A stretch of DNA of 64,000 nucleotides. It comes from Pestalotiopsis fici W106-1 (taxonomy: Eukaryota; Ascomycota; Sordariomycetes; Amphisphaeriales; Sporocadaceae). Position 1 is the stretch's first letter. Every line of letters starts with the position of its first letter. Positions 34,695-45,753 of the stretch are shown here, piece after piece. The translations under genes and the position numbers were made by a program. The notes beneath the pieces were generated by a model that saw only the letters and a list, made by a program, of their open reading frames with translations, did no database searches and was not told the DNA's origin. The stretch is from assembly GCF_000516985.1 (NCBI RefSeq), contig NW_006917097.1:992001-1056000 (forward strand), given 5' to 3'.

Positions 34695-35015
34695 ATGAGC
34701 GGAAGCAATCTCCCAGCCCCTGATGAGAAGCGGGTCTCTACCGAGGAGAACAGCGTGGTAAAATGGTTAAACAACGTCGTCGAGCCCTTTGAGCAAGTGG
34801 ATGAGGAGGCACCACCGATCCCCACGCGAAACCCTCTGCGTCTATTAATCAGAAGAGAGCCCACGTATGATGAGTTGGAGGTTTCGCCAGGGTCAGACGG
34901 AATGGATACAGAGGCAAAGTTATGGCACAAGCACGATTCAGACCCAGAGCCTGAAAAGAAGCAGGACGACAAAAATCCCCGAGTCGAGGTCGCGGACCAG
35001 AGAAGGAAAATATAA
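34695..35015 (+). CDS. Small acidic hydrophilic protein, unknown
   Basis: A 106-codon frame starting MSGSNLPAPDEKRVSTEEN. The product is rich in Glu, Asp, Lys and Pro, has no hydrophobic segment and no known domain, and ends in a charged tail (DPEPEKKQDDKNPRVEVADQ). A TATA box at 34605 and reasonable codon composition favour a real gene. An overlapping upstream ATG (34646) argues for weak or regulated translation. It lies tail-to-tail with the P450 gene. Confidence 0.45.
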   Translation: MSGSNLPAPDEKRVSTEENSVVKWLNNVVEPFEQVDEEAPPIPTRNPLRLLIRREPTYDELEVSPGSDGMDTEAKLWHKHDSDPEPEKKQDDKNPRVEVADQRRKI

Positions 35016-35224
35016 GCCCTGGGACTTGCACGCAAGAGCGGTGCGCTGGTCATGATGGCAAATGCCGAGACAAATGACCAAATAGTCTGATCTCATTCAC
35101 AGGGCGTTGATACCACATGGCCTGGTAGTAAAATAAAGTAAATACATTACACCATGACATTCTAAGCTCTTGAAACTGTTCTCGGATGTCATTTATATCT
35201 TCTTTAGTATCGTGTCAGACATGT

Positions 35225-36754
35225 CTACATTTCCGGTTTATAGTGCCTCGCTCGTACGTAACAAGGAAGTCCACCCTCCATGGGCAGGGTAAGACTCGTC
35301 TTGCTCACCCGCTTGGTGCCATACGCAGGCATAAAGTCAAACGTCAGCATTATGGCCGCAATAATCTGCACAGCCATGACCTCGGCCATCTTCTTGCCCA
35401 GACACGTCCGAGCACCACCATTAAAGACGGGAAACTCGGACGCGCTCTTGGATACAAACCTGCCGTCGACGAGCCAGCGGTCCGGTCGGAAGGAGTCGGC
35501 ATCTTCTCCCCAGGAAATCTTGGACCTGTTCATTGCCCATGTACACCATAATACAATAGAGCTCTTTGGAAGAAATGTCCCATCTGGCAAGCTTATGTCC
35601 TTTTCAGCTTGCCTTATCTCGAATGGGATCGGCGGATAAAGTCGCAATGCCTCGTAGAATACGGCCATGGCGTATGGGAGAGAGTTTGGGGTGAAAATGG
35701 TCGGATCAAGCTCTCGAAAAGTAAAAGAGGTATCGGACAGATTCTCTCGCGAAAGCAGCTCTTGCATCTCTTTCCGGACCTTTGCCGTAGCAAAGCGGTT
35801 TTCCATGAGTAGCATAAAAGTCCACGTCAACGCCTGGGCGACAGTGTCTCGGCCCGCGGATAGATAATTCAGCGCTGAATCTGCGACAATCTTTTCGTTA
35901 TCAATAGAGTCAAGGAGCGACTGAATAAGCGAACCCGAAATCTCGTCGAGTTTGGTGCCGTCGCCTTGCTTGCTAGAGTGACGATCTCTGACGGCGCTTT
36001 GCACAATCTTTTCTCCGTACGAGGCGACAATGGCCAAGGACTTTCGGAACTTGAAGCCCGTGAATATCTCGGTGACGAACCACAGCGGGTTCTGAAACCT
36101 TGCCGTCGTCTCCCCCGAAGCGTGCTCAAAGGCCATGGTGAATTCGTCGTCGGCATGCATCTCCATGTTGTATGCCATCTTGCCCATCAGCTGGCTTGTA
36201 ATCTCGTGAAAGACGGTCTGCAGATCCACAGATGTTCCATCATTACCGTGCTTGTTGAGCAAGTCGAGGCTCTGGTTGAGGTACTTGGGGAGAGCGACAT
36301 CGGTCAAGACCTGCAGGTTCTGTACGTTCAAAAAGGCCAAGCCCGCTTTTCTCTGCACTCTCCATAGATCCCCATCCGAATTGATGATGCCCCCGCCAAA
36401 GAGATCCCACGAGAGCCTCTTGAAAAAGGTTCCCTTGGTAAAGGTGCCTTCGTGCTTGTACACGAATTCCAGATTCTTGGGGTCATTGATGACTACTCCG
36501 GGGGGGAGTGTAGGTACGGAGATTTGAAATGTCTCGTAGCCGAATTGGCGTTCGCACTTTGTAAACCAGGCAAAGAGCTTCTGGCGTGCCTGGAGAAAGA
36601 CGATGCCATTTCCAGCAATGGGCAGGGTATTTGGCGGCTTCTTGAGAGGAACGCCGTGCCGTCTCAATGTCGGAGTGTAGAATAGGAGGCGGTAACTCAG
36701 AATGGCGCCGACGAGCCCAACCACATACAGGACCGGCCCTTCCAGCAACGCCAT
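35225..36754 (-). CDS. Cytochrome P450 monooxygenase
   Basis: A single exon encodes 509 aa. An N-terminal membrane anchor (LYVVGLVGAILSYRLLFY) is followed by a Pro-rich hinge. The I-helix oxygen-binding motif is AGRDT (in NYLSAGRDTVAQALTW), the K-helix ExxR is EALR, the PERF-like motif is FRPDRW, and the heme loop is FPVFNGGARTCLGKK with Cys451 as thiolate ligand. All catalytic elements are intact. The layout, including the DLFGGGIINSDGDLWRVQRK segment, resembles CYP52/CYP4-clan fungal P450s that hydroxylate alkanes or fatty acids at the chain end. That subfamily guess is tentative. There is no reductase or biosynthetic backbone gene beside it, so a secondary-metabolite role is not suggested by context. 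Confidence 0.92.
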   Translation of the reverse strand: MALLEGPVLYVVGLVGAILSYRLLFYTPTLRRHGVPLKKPPNTLPIAGNGIVFLQARQKLFAWFTKCERQFGYETFQISVPTLPPGVVINDPKNLEFVYKHEGTFTKGTFFKRLSWDLFGGGIINSDGDLWRVQRKAGLAFLNVQNLQVLTDVALPKYLNQSLDLLNKHGNDGTSVDLQTVFHEITSQLMGKMAYNMEMHADDEFTMAFEHASGETTARFQNPLWFVTEIFTGFKFRKSLAIVASYGEKIVQSAVRDRHSSKQGDGTKLDEISGSLIQSLLDSIDNEKIVADSALNYLSAGRDTVAQALTWTFMLLMENRFATAKVRKEMQELLSRENLSDTSFTFRELDPTIFTPNSLPYAMAVFYEALRLYPPIPFEIRQAEKDISLPDGTFLPKSSIVLWCTWAMNRSKISWGEDADSFRPDRWLVDGRFVSKSASEFPVFNGGARTCLGKKMAEVMAVQIIAAIMLTFDFMPAYGTKRVSKTSLTLPMEGGLPCYVRARHYKPEM

Positions 36755-37496
36755 TACCGAAGAGAAATGAGTAGATCCTCCGGATGTTGTCGTGATCGTG
36801 AGAAGTCCGGGCTTGGGGTTGAAGTGGGACGACTTTTGTTCTGGGGCACCTGGGGTCTTGATAGTGGGACCGACGGCTGATACAGAACTCTCCGCTGACC
36901 GTGCCTGTGTCTGGGCGAGACAAGCATCAAGAGGAATCCTTGCGGCAAGCTTCCGGCCTCGATCACATCAATCGAGAAATATAAACATTGTGAATTAATA
37001 ACATGAAGATATCATATCCATTCAGTGGTCATGCTTGTGACACGTCTTTGCCCTATATTCTGTAGTCGATAAAAGTCCTTGCGTCACCAAGAGAACACCC
37101 GAATTTGCAGGGGTCGTCTTCAATTGTCAAACTCGCACTGAAACTACGGGACCGAAACTAGTGTAGATACGAACTGGCTTATACTAATGTAGGAGCTTTG
37201 ATAGCTGCGCTGTTAGCTACCCCTGCACTGCCCCTGCCGCTGGAGGGGTGCTCGGGAGCTTGTGAGAAAGACCGTTTCTTGTCTGTAACACGGACTTTTT
37301 ATCATGACGATGATATCTGCAGCAATCTTTGTTGGTATATATTCACACTATTCATCAATTGCTCCCTGATGAAATGTTTGATCAATCACTACAAATCTCA
37401 TCCTCGAGCTCACGATCCTAGAGCTTAAACAACCTCAAAAGGTCCAATCGGCAGCTACCCGGAACCACCCATCGACGTCATCCCTCTCTACCAATT
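36755..37496. other. Divergent promoter region
   Basis: 742 bp between the start of the P450 (-) and the start of the methyltransferase-like gene (+). No coding signal was seen. Confidence 0.45.
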
Positions 37497-38562
37497 ATGT
37501 CGCCTCTAATTCCTCGCTTACATCTCTTTGAGATTGACGACCAATCCTGGTGCGTCTATTCCATCAGACTATACAAGAATGGAAATGCCTTTGATGATGA
37601 GCTGACTCAAATCCCTCCCAAACAGGTTCCATCCATATCTGCGCGCCCGTGTCCAAGATGGCCTCATGCACGCCTGGACCTTTAGCCTGCCATTTCTCTG
37701 GTCCAGCAGCCCTGCAACGCTGGTAGCCAGTATCCTCCAGCGCACGCTTGGCTCGCTGGTCTCGCAATACACGTTTATCGACTTTTGCGCCGGCGCCGGA
37801 GGGCCTACGCCGTTTATCGAAAAGGCCCTCAATGCCTCGCTGTCGCGCGCGTCGTCATCCTCGGTCCTGCCGCCGCCCTCGACCACGGACGCCGCCTCGA
37901 GGGTGACGCCCTCGTACGCCGACATGGCGGGCAGAGACAGCAACGGTTCGGCAAATGCGGGACAAGGAGAGGGCTCGGACTCGAGAGCCGTCGACTTTGT
38001 CCTCACGGACCTGCACCCACATCCCAGCTCGTGGGCGCAAATCGCCGCCGCCTCCAAGCACGTCACCTACGTACCGTTTCCCGTCGACGCCTCGGACGCC
38101 CCCGAGGGCCTGATCCAAAAGTACAAGGCGCGGGGCCGTCGCGTGTTTCGACTCTTCAACCTGGCCTTTCACCACTTTGACGACCCGTTGGCGCGCGCCA
38201 TTCTCAAGAACACGGTCGAGACGAGCGACGGCTTTGGCATCTTTGAAATGCAGGACCGCAGTTTTGGTAGTCTGGTCACCTGCTTCATGTACGGCTTCTT
38301 CATTATGCTCTGCGCCCCCTTCTTTTACTGGTGGAGTCCCATTCGCCTCTTTTTCGTCTACGCCATGCCGATTGTGCCCTTTGTGCTCGTCTTTGACGGC
38401 ATCGTTTCGAGCCTGCGAACGAGAACGCCCGAGGAGGTCGAAATCCTGTTGCGAACGTGTGGAGCTGATACGAGCGAATGGGAGATCAAGAGTGGTCGGG
38501 AGAGGTTCTTGTGGCCAACGGGGTACCTGAATTGGATTGTGTGCACCAAGAAATCATCATGA
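37497..38562 (+). CDS. Membrane-attached SAM-methyltransferase-like protein, unknown substrate
   Basis: Two exons (37497-37549, 37626-38562) encode 329 aa. The 76-nt intron has a GTGCGT donor and an ACAG acceptor, and joining it gives MSPLIPRLHLFEIDDQSWFHPYLRARVQDGL. A glycine-rich Rossmann-type motif (FIDFCAGAGGPTPFIE) sits near residue 82, followed by VDFVLTDLHPHPSSW and RVFRLFNLAFHHFDDPLARAI, the usual order of methyltransferase motifs I, II and IV. Residues about 225-285 form two hydrophobic stretches (VTCFMYGFFIMLCAPFFYWW and FVYAMPIVPFVLVF), so the enzyme is probably membrane-bound. A soluble C-terminal part with ERFLWPTGYLNWIV follows. I know of no assigned function for fungal proteins like this one. 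Fold assignment is moderate. Confidence 0.85.
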
Positions 38563-38827
38563 GCTGGCATCACTTGGTCCAAGATATGGGCTAGGATAAA
38601 AGGTTTTGTATTTCTGTTCTGGCGCCACCAAAAAAGAAGCCCATTTTCAAGGGAAAAGGCCCTCGACGCGCTCAGAACTCATGTAAGACTCGTCTTGGTA
38701 TTTGCTAATTCATACTGAATAATGATCATGACTCCCTCGATAAATGACAATGCGGTCCTCAAAACTCCTGCATAAAAGACCAAAGCGTGCAACATGGAAA
38801 AGTGAGCAAAACATGTTTTGTTATTTC

Positions 38828-39891
38828 TTATTTCGTGAGCCAACCAAGATAATCGACCACGATTAGAGTAACCATGCTGCAAATTTCAAGGTCAGTATCA
38901 ATCAATTTTGAGGAATGATGGGGTGTGAATAGACTTACGCATGTGGTGCAATGCGGACATAGTATGTTCCGAATCCGCGGTAGAATCTCAACAGACCCTC
39001 CTCCTTGGCCACCTTTCGGAAGCAGTCGGCCATGGACTTGTACGGCAGCTTGCCATCGGGTCCTCGTTGCTGCTTCTGCAACCTCGTCTTGACGAAATCA
39101 AAAGGCAGCGACAGGAAAGACGCAAAGAAGCCGGCAATGGCACTGGCGGTCAGGGTCTGGGTACGCGACGACCATTGCGTGCGCGACTTGAGCTGTGCCT
39201 TGGCCTCGGAGAAAAAGGCCAGCTGGCCCAGGTTGAGCGCCATGGCGCGGACCACGGTGGGCGTGGCGCCGGACCAGAGCGCCGTGACGCCTTCGGAGCG
39301 GGTAATGGACGTCAGGGCGTCAATGACGGACTTGTAGTTTTTGCGCTCGGCCAGGGGCTTGAGACCGTCGGACTGCATGCGGATGAGGGCCAGATCGGCC
39401 GGGTTGCCAATAAAGGCGGCTATGCCACCGGCGCCGAGACCAGCCGCCGCTCGCTCGGCAAAGCCGACTGTCGTCCCGTTGTCCTTGGCGCGTTGGCCGA
39501 GCTGGCCCATGAACGTGTCAAAGAAACCCAGGCGGGCTGTTGTGTATACACCCTGCCTCAAGAGGCCGGCGGAAAGACCCGTGTACAAGTCCAAGACCTT
39601 GCCCTGGCGTATAATGTCTGATGCAATGCCAAGAGCGCTGGGCTTGGGTCCCGTGGCCACGCCCTCGCCGGCGAGTTGCAATCGCACCTTGACCATGTCG
39701 ATAGGCTGAATGACTGTCGTGGCCAACATGCCAGACAGACCACCGTTGACGAACGGTAGAGCTGCCCGCATCAGTGGCGTGTGGAGAAAATCAGTCTTGA
39801 CTGCTGCCACAGTCTCACTGCCGGATTTGGTCATGTTGGATGCCTTGGCTCGCGCAGACTCGGCTGCTTGCTTGAGAGTTGGAGAGCTCAT
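38828..39891 (-). CDS. Mitochondrial 2-oxoglutarate/malate-type carrier
   Basis: Two exons (39891-38939, 38876-38828) encode 333 aa. The 62-nt intron (GTAAGT...GCAG) separates the last 15 residues; without splicing the frame ends falsely at APHA. After splicing it ends APHAMVTLIVVDYLGWLTK. Three carrier repeats have the signatures QPIDMVKVRLQL, NPADLALIRMQSD and LPFDFVKTRLQKQ. The variant second signature without Lys is typical of the oxoglutarate/malate carrier group (SLC25A11-like). Such carriers swap malate for 2-oxoglutarate across the inner membrane and serve the malate-aspartate shuttle. A polar N-terminal extension of about 40 residues precedes the first helix. A dicarboxylate carrier is the main alternative. 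Confidence 0.92.
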
Positions 39892-42800
39892 GACTTTTAG
39901 CAGTCAAGTATAAATGGGTATATGATGTAAGTGAGCCAAATAAGCCGAGCAAGAGATCTTCAAAGGGCACTCCCTCGGGCTAAAAGCAAACTACAAGCTG
40001 AAATAGCTACAAGCCAATAGTATGCCTTTTTCGTGGAGATCAGAGGACTATACCGAATCATCATTAGCAAGTGGTACATCGTGATGGGGCCATGCGAGTG
40101 TTTTAATATCTCTGCGCCGACACTTGTCCAGCACATAAAACAAGAGCCGTGATGCTATTCCGGAAATCCGGTGTAAGTATACCCCTGGCCGGGCCATGAT
40201 TGCCTGAAACTCCACTTGTCCAATACCATGATTCCCATTGGACCGGGCATCAGACAAGAGGGGATCGAAGCGAATGATTGTCATGGAAGCTAGTATCAAG
40301 TTGCACATTATAGCGCAGCCCATTTTGGTTTCCTTGCAGTCTTGTCATGTAAAATATGACCGAGGTGGGTTGCCGATGATGGTCGGGAAAGGCCGGGAGT
40401 GGAGCATGGGCAGGACAAGGGTCATTGTAGTGTGTTGGGGGATCATGTTGACAATACTAGTAACCCAGTCTCGGCTCAGCCATAATCGCTTCGCTGAACC
40501 TGACCCACATGTCCGTGACAAAGTCAACCTCGACTTTTGAGATTGCGGAATCTACAAATATGACCGAGGGACTTGATGCGTGTGCAATGACGACGGATTC
40601 GGGAGTGCAGTGCCTTGTTTTGCATGAATGAAATTGGGGAGTGATGGACATGGAGAATTGGTGGAATCGGAGCACTAACTTGATCTCTCTGAATGTCTGT
40701 TGAAAGAGACAAGCGTTCCCAAAACGCCACAAATAGGATCGTCGTGCAGTAACTTTTTTCTTGGCGTATCAATCAAGTCGTGCCTTGTGATTATGTTGCG
40801 TCTTCGGGCCGCCTTGATCTTCTTTCGACTGTTGGGCGAATCCGTAAACGCCCGCAGCGTGCAACGTGCCGGCCGATCGGGGCACGTTTCCGGAGTCGAC
40901 TGTGTAGATGAGAGACTTTCCAGGTCTTGGCACAATGATTGCAAAAGCCAAGCCAGATATGATCTCACAAGCCTCGCGTCAATATTGAAGCAGCGAGCCG
41001 AGTGTAGACGCGAGCATGTACTGTAACAATGATGGGGCCGATGCTATGGTAAATATACAGTGCTCAAAGAGGTGAGAGTATAGCGTAGGTTGTGGATAGG
41101 TAAGCTCGGCAGGGGATATAACCGAGTATATGGAAACTTGGTGTTGTTCTCGGGTCAGATATGAAGAAGGAAAACAAACAGCGGCCACATTTGAGAGATT
41201 GGCCGACAGCGGACGCGCCTGACGTTTTCACTGCTTTAGTAAACAGAAAGTCGAAGCACTTTTTTGGTGTCTTTTTCAATTTTTAAACTTTGGGGGAATC
41301 GCCGCGCAGCTTGGAGTGGGAGGTAGGCACCGCCCACATTATGAATGAAAGCATGAACCCCCATTCTTGTTCCTGTATCACTTGAGTTCGACTGGTTCTA
41401 CTCTGTTTCCCTGCCTGCTCATCCAGATGGTGCGGGGTTGAAATGTTGTAACCACTCGAATCAATGCTGTTCTGGCCTCGGGGCAACTAGGTTGGGCGGA
41501 GAACTAGGTGTAGCTTTCGAGGCAGCGGTACGTAGCCTCTTAACAGTCTGTGGTGGTCATGGTGGTGGTGACTAGTTTGTTCTATTCTGGTCTGGCAATG
41601 AGGAGAAAGGACCAGAGGGACGCAATGGGCCAGTCTTGTCTCCAAGATTTCCCCAGCCGAGCCCATGCCATCCTTACACCACCCTCCATCACGTCCACCC
41701 GTCGACCGGTAATGGGCTGTTTCCTGCCTTCCATGTCCAGGTACCGCGACCGTGTGAATGGGTGGGCAGGATTAGTTGTGAGTAGGTTGGTCGTGCTCGC
41801 TGAAATGCCGCGCGAGTGCAAGACGCGATCAAACCCAGAGCTTGGTGGTAATTGTTGGGCATTGAGGCATTTCGTGCTGCGTTGCAACAGTGTTGATATC
41901 GCTTATGCTCGAGACTCACCGAACAAGCATCCAAAAATTCGAGCAAGATAGGAGATGGATGTGCCGCTGTGCTGGTATGGCATGTGTGTGTGAGCAAAGC
42001 AGCAACAATCCTGCATGTATCTCAACTTCTGCCGCTGTCCCGAGGCGAAGTAAACTCTAATCATGCTAGCCAACGCTCCTACTGTATTACGTAGATGTAA
42101 AAAGGGCCAAGGGTTGTCCCCGATACTTTGGAGTAGCTGTCCAGTTCCGCTTGAAAGGAAGTCGTTGGACAAGCATCATGTTATAGCCTTTTCTCGGAAA
42201 CATTCATCCCGCCCAGAGCTAACGAGGCCAATCTGACATGGCATCTCGATAAGTTGAAGCCCGATCTGGGAATAACTAGCATGGAGAAATAGGGCAAGAG
42301 GGCAGTGACTAAGATTATGGAGAGACTTGCTGCAGGATATCATGGTCGATCCCCCGGATTCAGAATGCTGTCGACCTTGGCATCAAAAGCAACAAGTAAA
42401 GCAAATCAAGGCGTCGTTGGTGAGCCGTGTTGCGTGTGCGTGCCCCTCGTTCTCGTGGCACAAAACGCGGGGAAGCTCCAGCTTGCGACCAGCTGAGAAC
42501 CAATTATACATGCTAGATACTCTGTACATGACGATACACGGCACTTTTACTATGAATGCATTGAAATGTAACCGCCAATTACGTACATGCGCTTCTGCAG
42601 AGAAAATCAGTCTATTTGAATTGTGAGGTACAACAGAGAGAAGCCGAGAATGTCCGGACAATGGAGGGTTGTATCGTTGCTCTAATCCATGTTGCCAATC
42701 ATTTTGCTAGTAAAGTGTGTGTACATACCATCCATCGCATGGATTTATGCCGGCATCTACCTTTACAACTTTGACGACATTTAGCGACTCAACATGACCA

Positions 42801-43906
42801 CAATACTAATCATACCATTGATACTGATTGTTTGCTCTCTAGGATGAACCCGACATGATCACCGACACCACATATGTAGGCCAATGACGGGTCAACAAGA
42901 AATCGGCTTGCTGCTCATGTCTGGCTGGTTTGGCTGGTTGTCCCAACAGGTCGGGTTACGCGTGTAATCCAACAAATGCGCAACTCTAAATTCCTGCACT
43001 TTGACTTCCCTTATCAGCAACTTGGGCCTTGCAAGACAACTCTTTTCGACAATGATCAAGCCCAAGTGGCTGGGCATTGGCTCCTGTGGCGCCTCTAGAA
43101 CATTCACGGTAGGACTATAAACGACGGGCGAATCAATGTCCGCACAAGTCCACCTCGGACTGGCATTCTCCGCCCTCTGAGCGATTTCAATTGTGATTGC
43201 AACCACCATACGTACGACTTGTTGATGGACTAGGAATCATCACTAACAATTAACTGCAGCGGTGTTAATCAAATCCGATTGCAATATGGCCGACCGTCTG
43301 CTTGATTTCCCTCTTGCAGATTGGGGGTCAAATGTTTACTACCCATGTCCGCAGCTACGTGCTGCAGCCCAGAAAGATAAGCATCATGTTGATTGGAAGA
43401 TATCGTTTGTCTCAGGTTTCCTCTCGGCTGAGTTTCGACGCGCAGGTATCATGATTGGCGTCATGTCAAAATGCTTAGCAGTCCAATAATCTGGGCTCTA
43501 GGCCTGCACCCCCACTCGAACCAACGTCTAGTCACATGGCAACATTGAGATCAACTTTCAATGAGCCAACAAGTAATCATCTATTTCTATCGTATAATTG
43601 ATTCAAAAGAAATCCAAGAATAGAACGCTGACTATACCGATATGCAGTGCCGAGTAATGGACACGGACCCGTAATCCACATCGGTTCGGCTCTGTGAGAT
43701 CACGACTTCCGACTACGGCCCCCACTGTTCCGAAGTCTCCCGGAGAACCCGAGGTTGTCAGTTGGCTGCCCTCCTGGATATCGGAACTAGACACCTATTT
43801 GGCCATGCTGTAATACCATGCGTCCAATAGGTCCGGAATCCAATCTAGTGATTCCGTAGATGCGCCAGGGTCATAACTGTCGATCCAGTTTCCGTAGCGA
43901 GGCATC
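39892..43906. other. 4-kb region without a supported gene
   Basis: The largest gene-free stretch. I looked for GTAAGT-type donors paired with CTAAC...CAG acceptors and found only one suggestive pair (43213-43259, + strand, with CACTAAC and CTGCAG), which joins no convincing frames. Short open frames at 40700-41026 (+), 41582-41887 (-), 42892-43209 (-) and 43286-43489 (+) show no domain or biased composition. Part of it must be the promoter of the carrier at 39891. A long non-coding RNA or a decayed gene is possible. Confidence 0.45.
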
Positions 43907-44946
43907 TTAGAACGTGGTAGGGAAAAGACCCAATCGCCCACCATCACTCACGATAACGGCTCCATTGCAGTACGCACCGGCCCTCGACGCCAGATAGAGG
44001 ACGGTTCCGGCCATGTCGGATTCATCGCCAATACGAGCAAGCGGAATCATGTCCTTGCCCAGTCCGCCCCTTGCCAGGATGGGGGCAGACATTTCGCTCG
44101 GGTATACTAACACGGGTTAGCTATTGCAAGCCTCGACGCTCCAGTCGTTGAACTCACAGCCTGGCAATATCGCGTTGGCTCGTATGTCCCACTTTGGTAG
44201 GGCGACAGAGAGGGCCTTGACCAAATGGGTTGTCGCAGCTTTGGACTGGCCGTATGCCCAACCGCCGGTGGGTTCCTGGTCATCAAGAATCACTCATCAG
44301 CTCCAAGTGCTTGGTGACTCGGCTTGGTACATACCTTGTTGAGACTGGCAATGGAGCTTGTAGTAATGACCTGGCTCTTTTGCTCCACGTTGCCCTTTTT
44401 GTTGCCAGCGTCCAACAGCGTCAAAAAGGCCAGTGTTGTATACCAAACGCTAGTCACATTAACGGCAAAGGTCTGGTTGTAATCCTCAAAAGGCACGTTC
44501 CAGTTTGAAGCTACAAAATCCTCGATAGTCAGCTCTGGCTGCTTGCTGGGCTTTGCCGACTGTGGGCCGCCAATGCCCGAGTTGCAGATGAGGAGGTTCA
44601 GATATCCAAAGTCCTTCTTTACACGGTCCGCAGCTGCTTGGAGGGAGTCCTTGGACGTGACGTCGCACACGATAGGCTTGACGCTCGGTATGCCGATGGA
44701 GGCAGCGGCGGCTTCGAGGACTTGCAGTCGTCGTCCGAGAATATACACGGCTGCGGCTCCATTTTCAGCCAAGGCCTGGGCCATCATCAGACCAATGCCT
44801 ACAAGTAAAGTAAGTCGGTTACCCATGATGACCAATCATGGTTTCGACCTACCCGTTCCGCCGCCAGTGATGACTGCTACAAGGCCGTCGACATTGAAAA
44901 GCTGGGCGGCCTTGAGGGCTGCTGCACTCGGCTGAGATGAAGACAT
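43907..44946 (-). CDS. Short-chain dehydrogenase/reductase
   Basis: Four exons (44946-44853, 44798-44335, 44275-44158, 44106-43907) encode 291 aa. Introns are 54, 59 and 51 nt. The spliced product begins MSSSQPSAAALKAAQLFNVD and has the NAD(P)-binding TGGGTGIG (its last residues come from exon 2), NSGIGG in the NNAG position, the catalytic Ser in VITTSSIAS, and the Tyr/Lys pair as YGQSK in WAYGQSKAATTHLVKAL. The C-terminal motif is YPSEMSAP, ending VSDGGRLGLFPTTF. All classical-SDR residues are present. The enzyme should oxidise or reduce an alcohol/ketone with NAD(P)(H); the substrate cannot be told. No partner pathway genes lie beside it. Confidence 0.92.
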
Positions 44947-45753
44947 GATGTTGGTGTTGTTGCGAGATGTATTCTGCGATCAGTTATATCGATACCGGTG
45001 TTTAACGTGCACGATCCTGCCTCCATCACGGAACGATTAGCATTACTCATCACATTACGGCCCCGTGAGTTCAAGCCGCCCAAAGACGCTTTCAAGCCGG
45101 CCAGGTATCACAGAGTTGGGTTGAATGTATATCGTTGATAGAAAGACATAAACAAGAGTCATTCTTGAACTTCAGAAGTGACCATGTCTCGACCTTCAAA
45201 AGACAGCTCGAACCCAGCAAAGCATCAACTCTGAGCCTTTGCAAATCCCGAATGATCCGTCTTTACTCGAGGAACAAATACATTATCCGGCTGCTGGTGA
45301 CACTTGACAAAATTGACATGTAAATCTACTCACCTATATAAAGTATATCACGTTTGTGTAACAAGGCGTAATCCTATAAGCTCAGAGCCAATAAATTCGG
45401 GGTCTTCTCTAGGGAGGAGTAGAGACAATTCTCGAGTCACGCACATGAACTGCCGCCTGCCATCTCACCAGCTATGGCGGGGCACTTACAGCTAAGCAAT
45501 GACGCCCCGGGCTTTGACTCACCCGCTATATTTAGTGGAGTCTATAACCGATATGGGATGCTGCTGCCCCTCGGTGGATGCTCCCGACAAGCCAGTAGCG
45601 GATCCTTGCTTATCGCGTCGCACTTGTACCAGGACTCCACCTAAAAGTTTATCGCAACCAAAACTTGATCAAACTTCTAGGAACGAATCAATACCTTTGA
45701 AATTGATACACTTGCAATCCCAGACAGCGCTCCGTGACGCCCACGGTACAAAA
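44947..45753. other. Divergent promoter region between the SDR gene and BUD22
   Basis: About 800 bp. No coding signal is supported; an in-frame stretch before the bud22 ATG (45499-45753) starts with an ATG but precedes the conserved domain and is probably leader. Confidence 0.4.

Noticed and set aside
36755..36998. P450 with partner genes as a secondary-metabolite cluster
   Set aside because: No polyketide synthase, non-ribosomal synthetase, terpene cyclase or pathway regulator occurs anywhere in the window.
43213..43489. A small + strand gene using the intron-like signal at 43213-43259
   Set aside because: The flanking frames do not join into a protein with a start codon, and the product shows no known motif.
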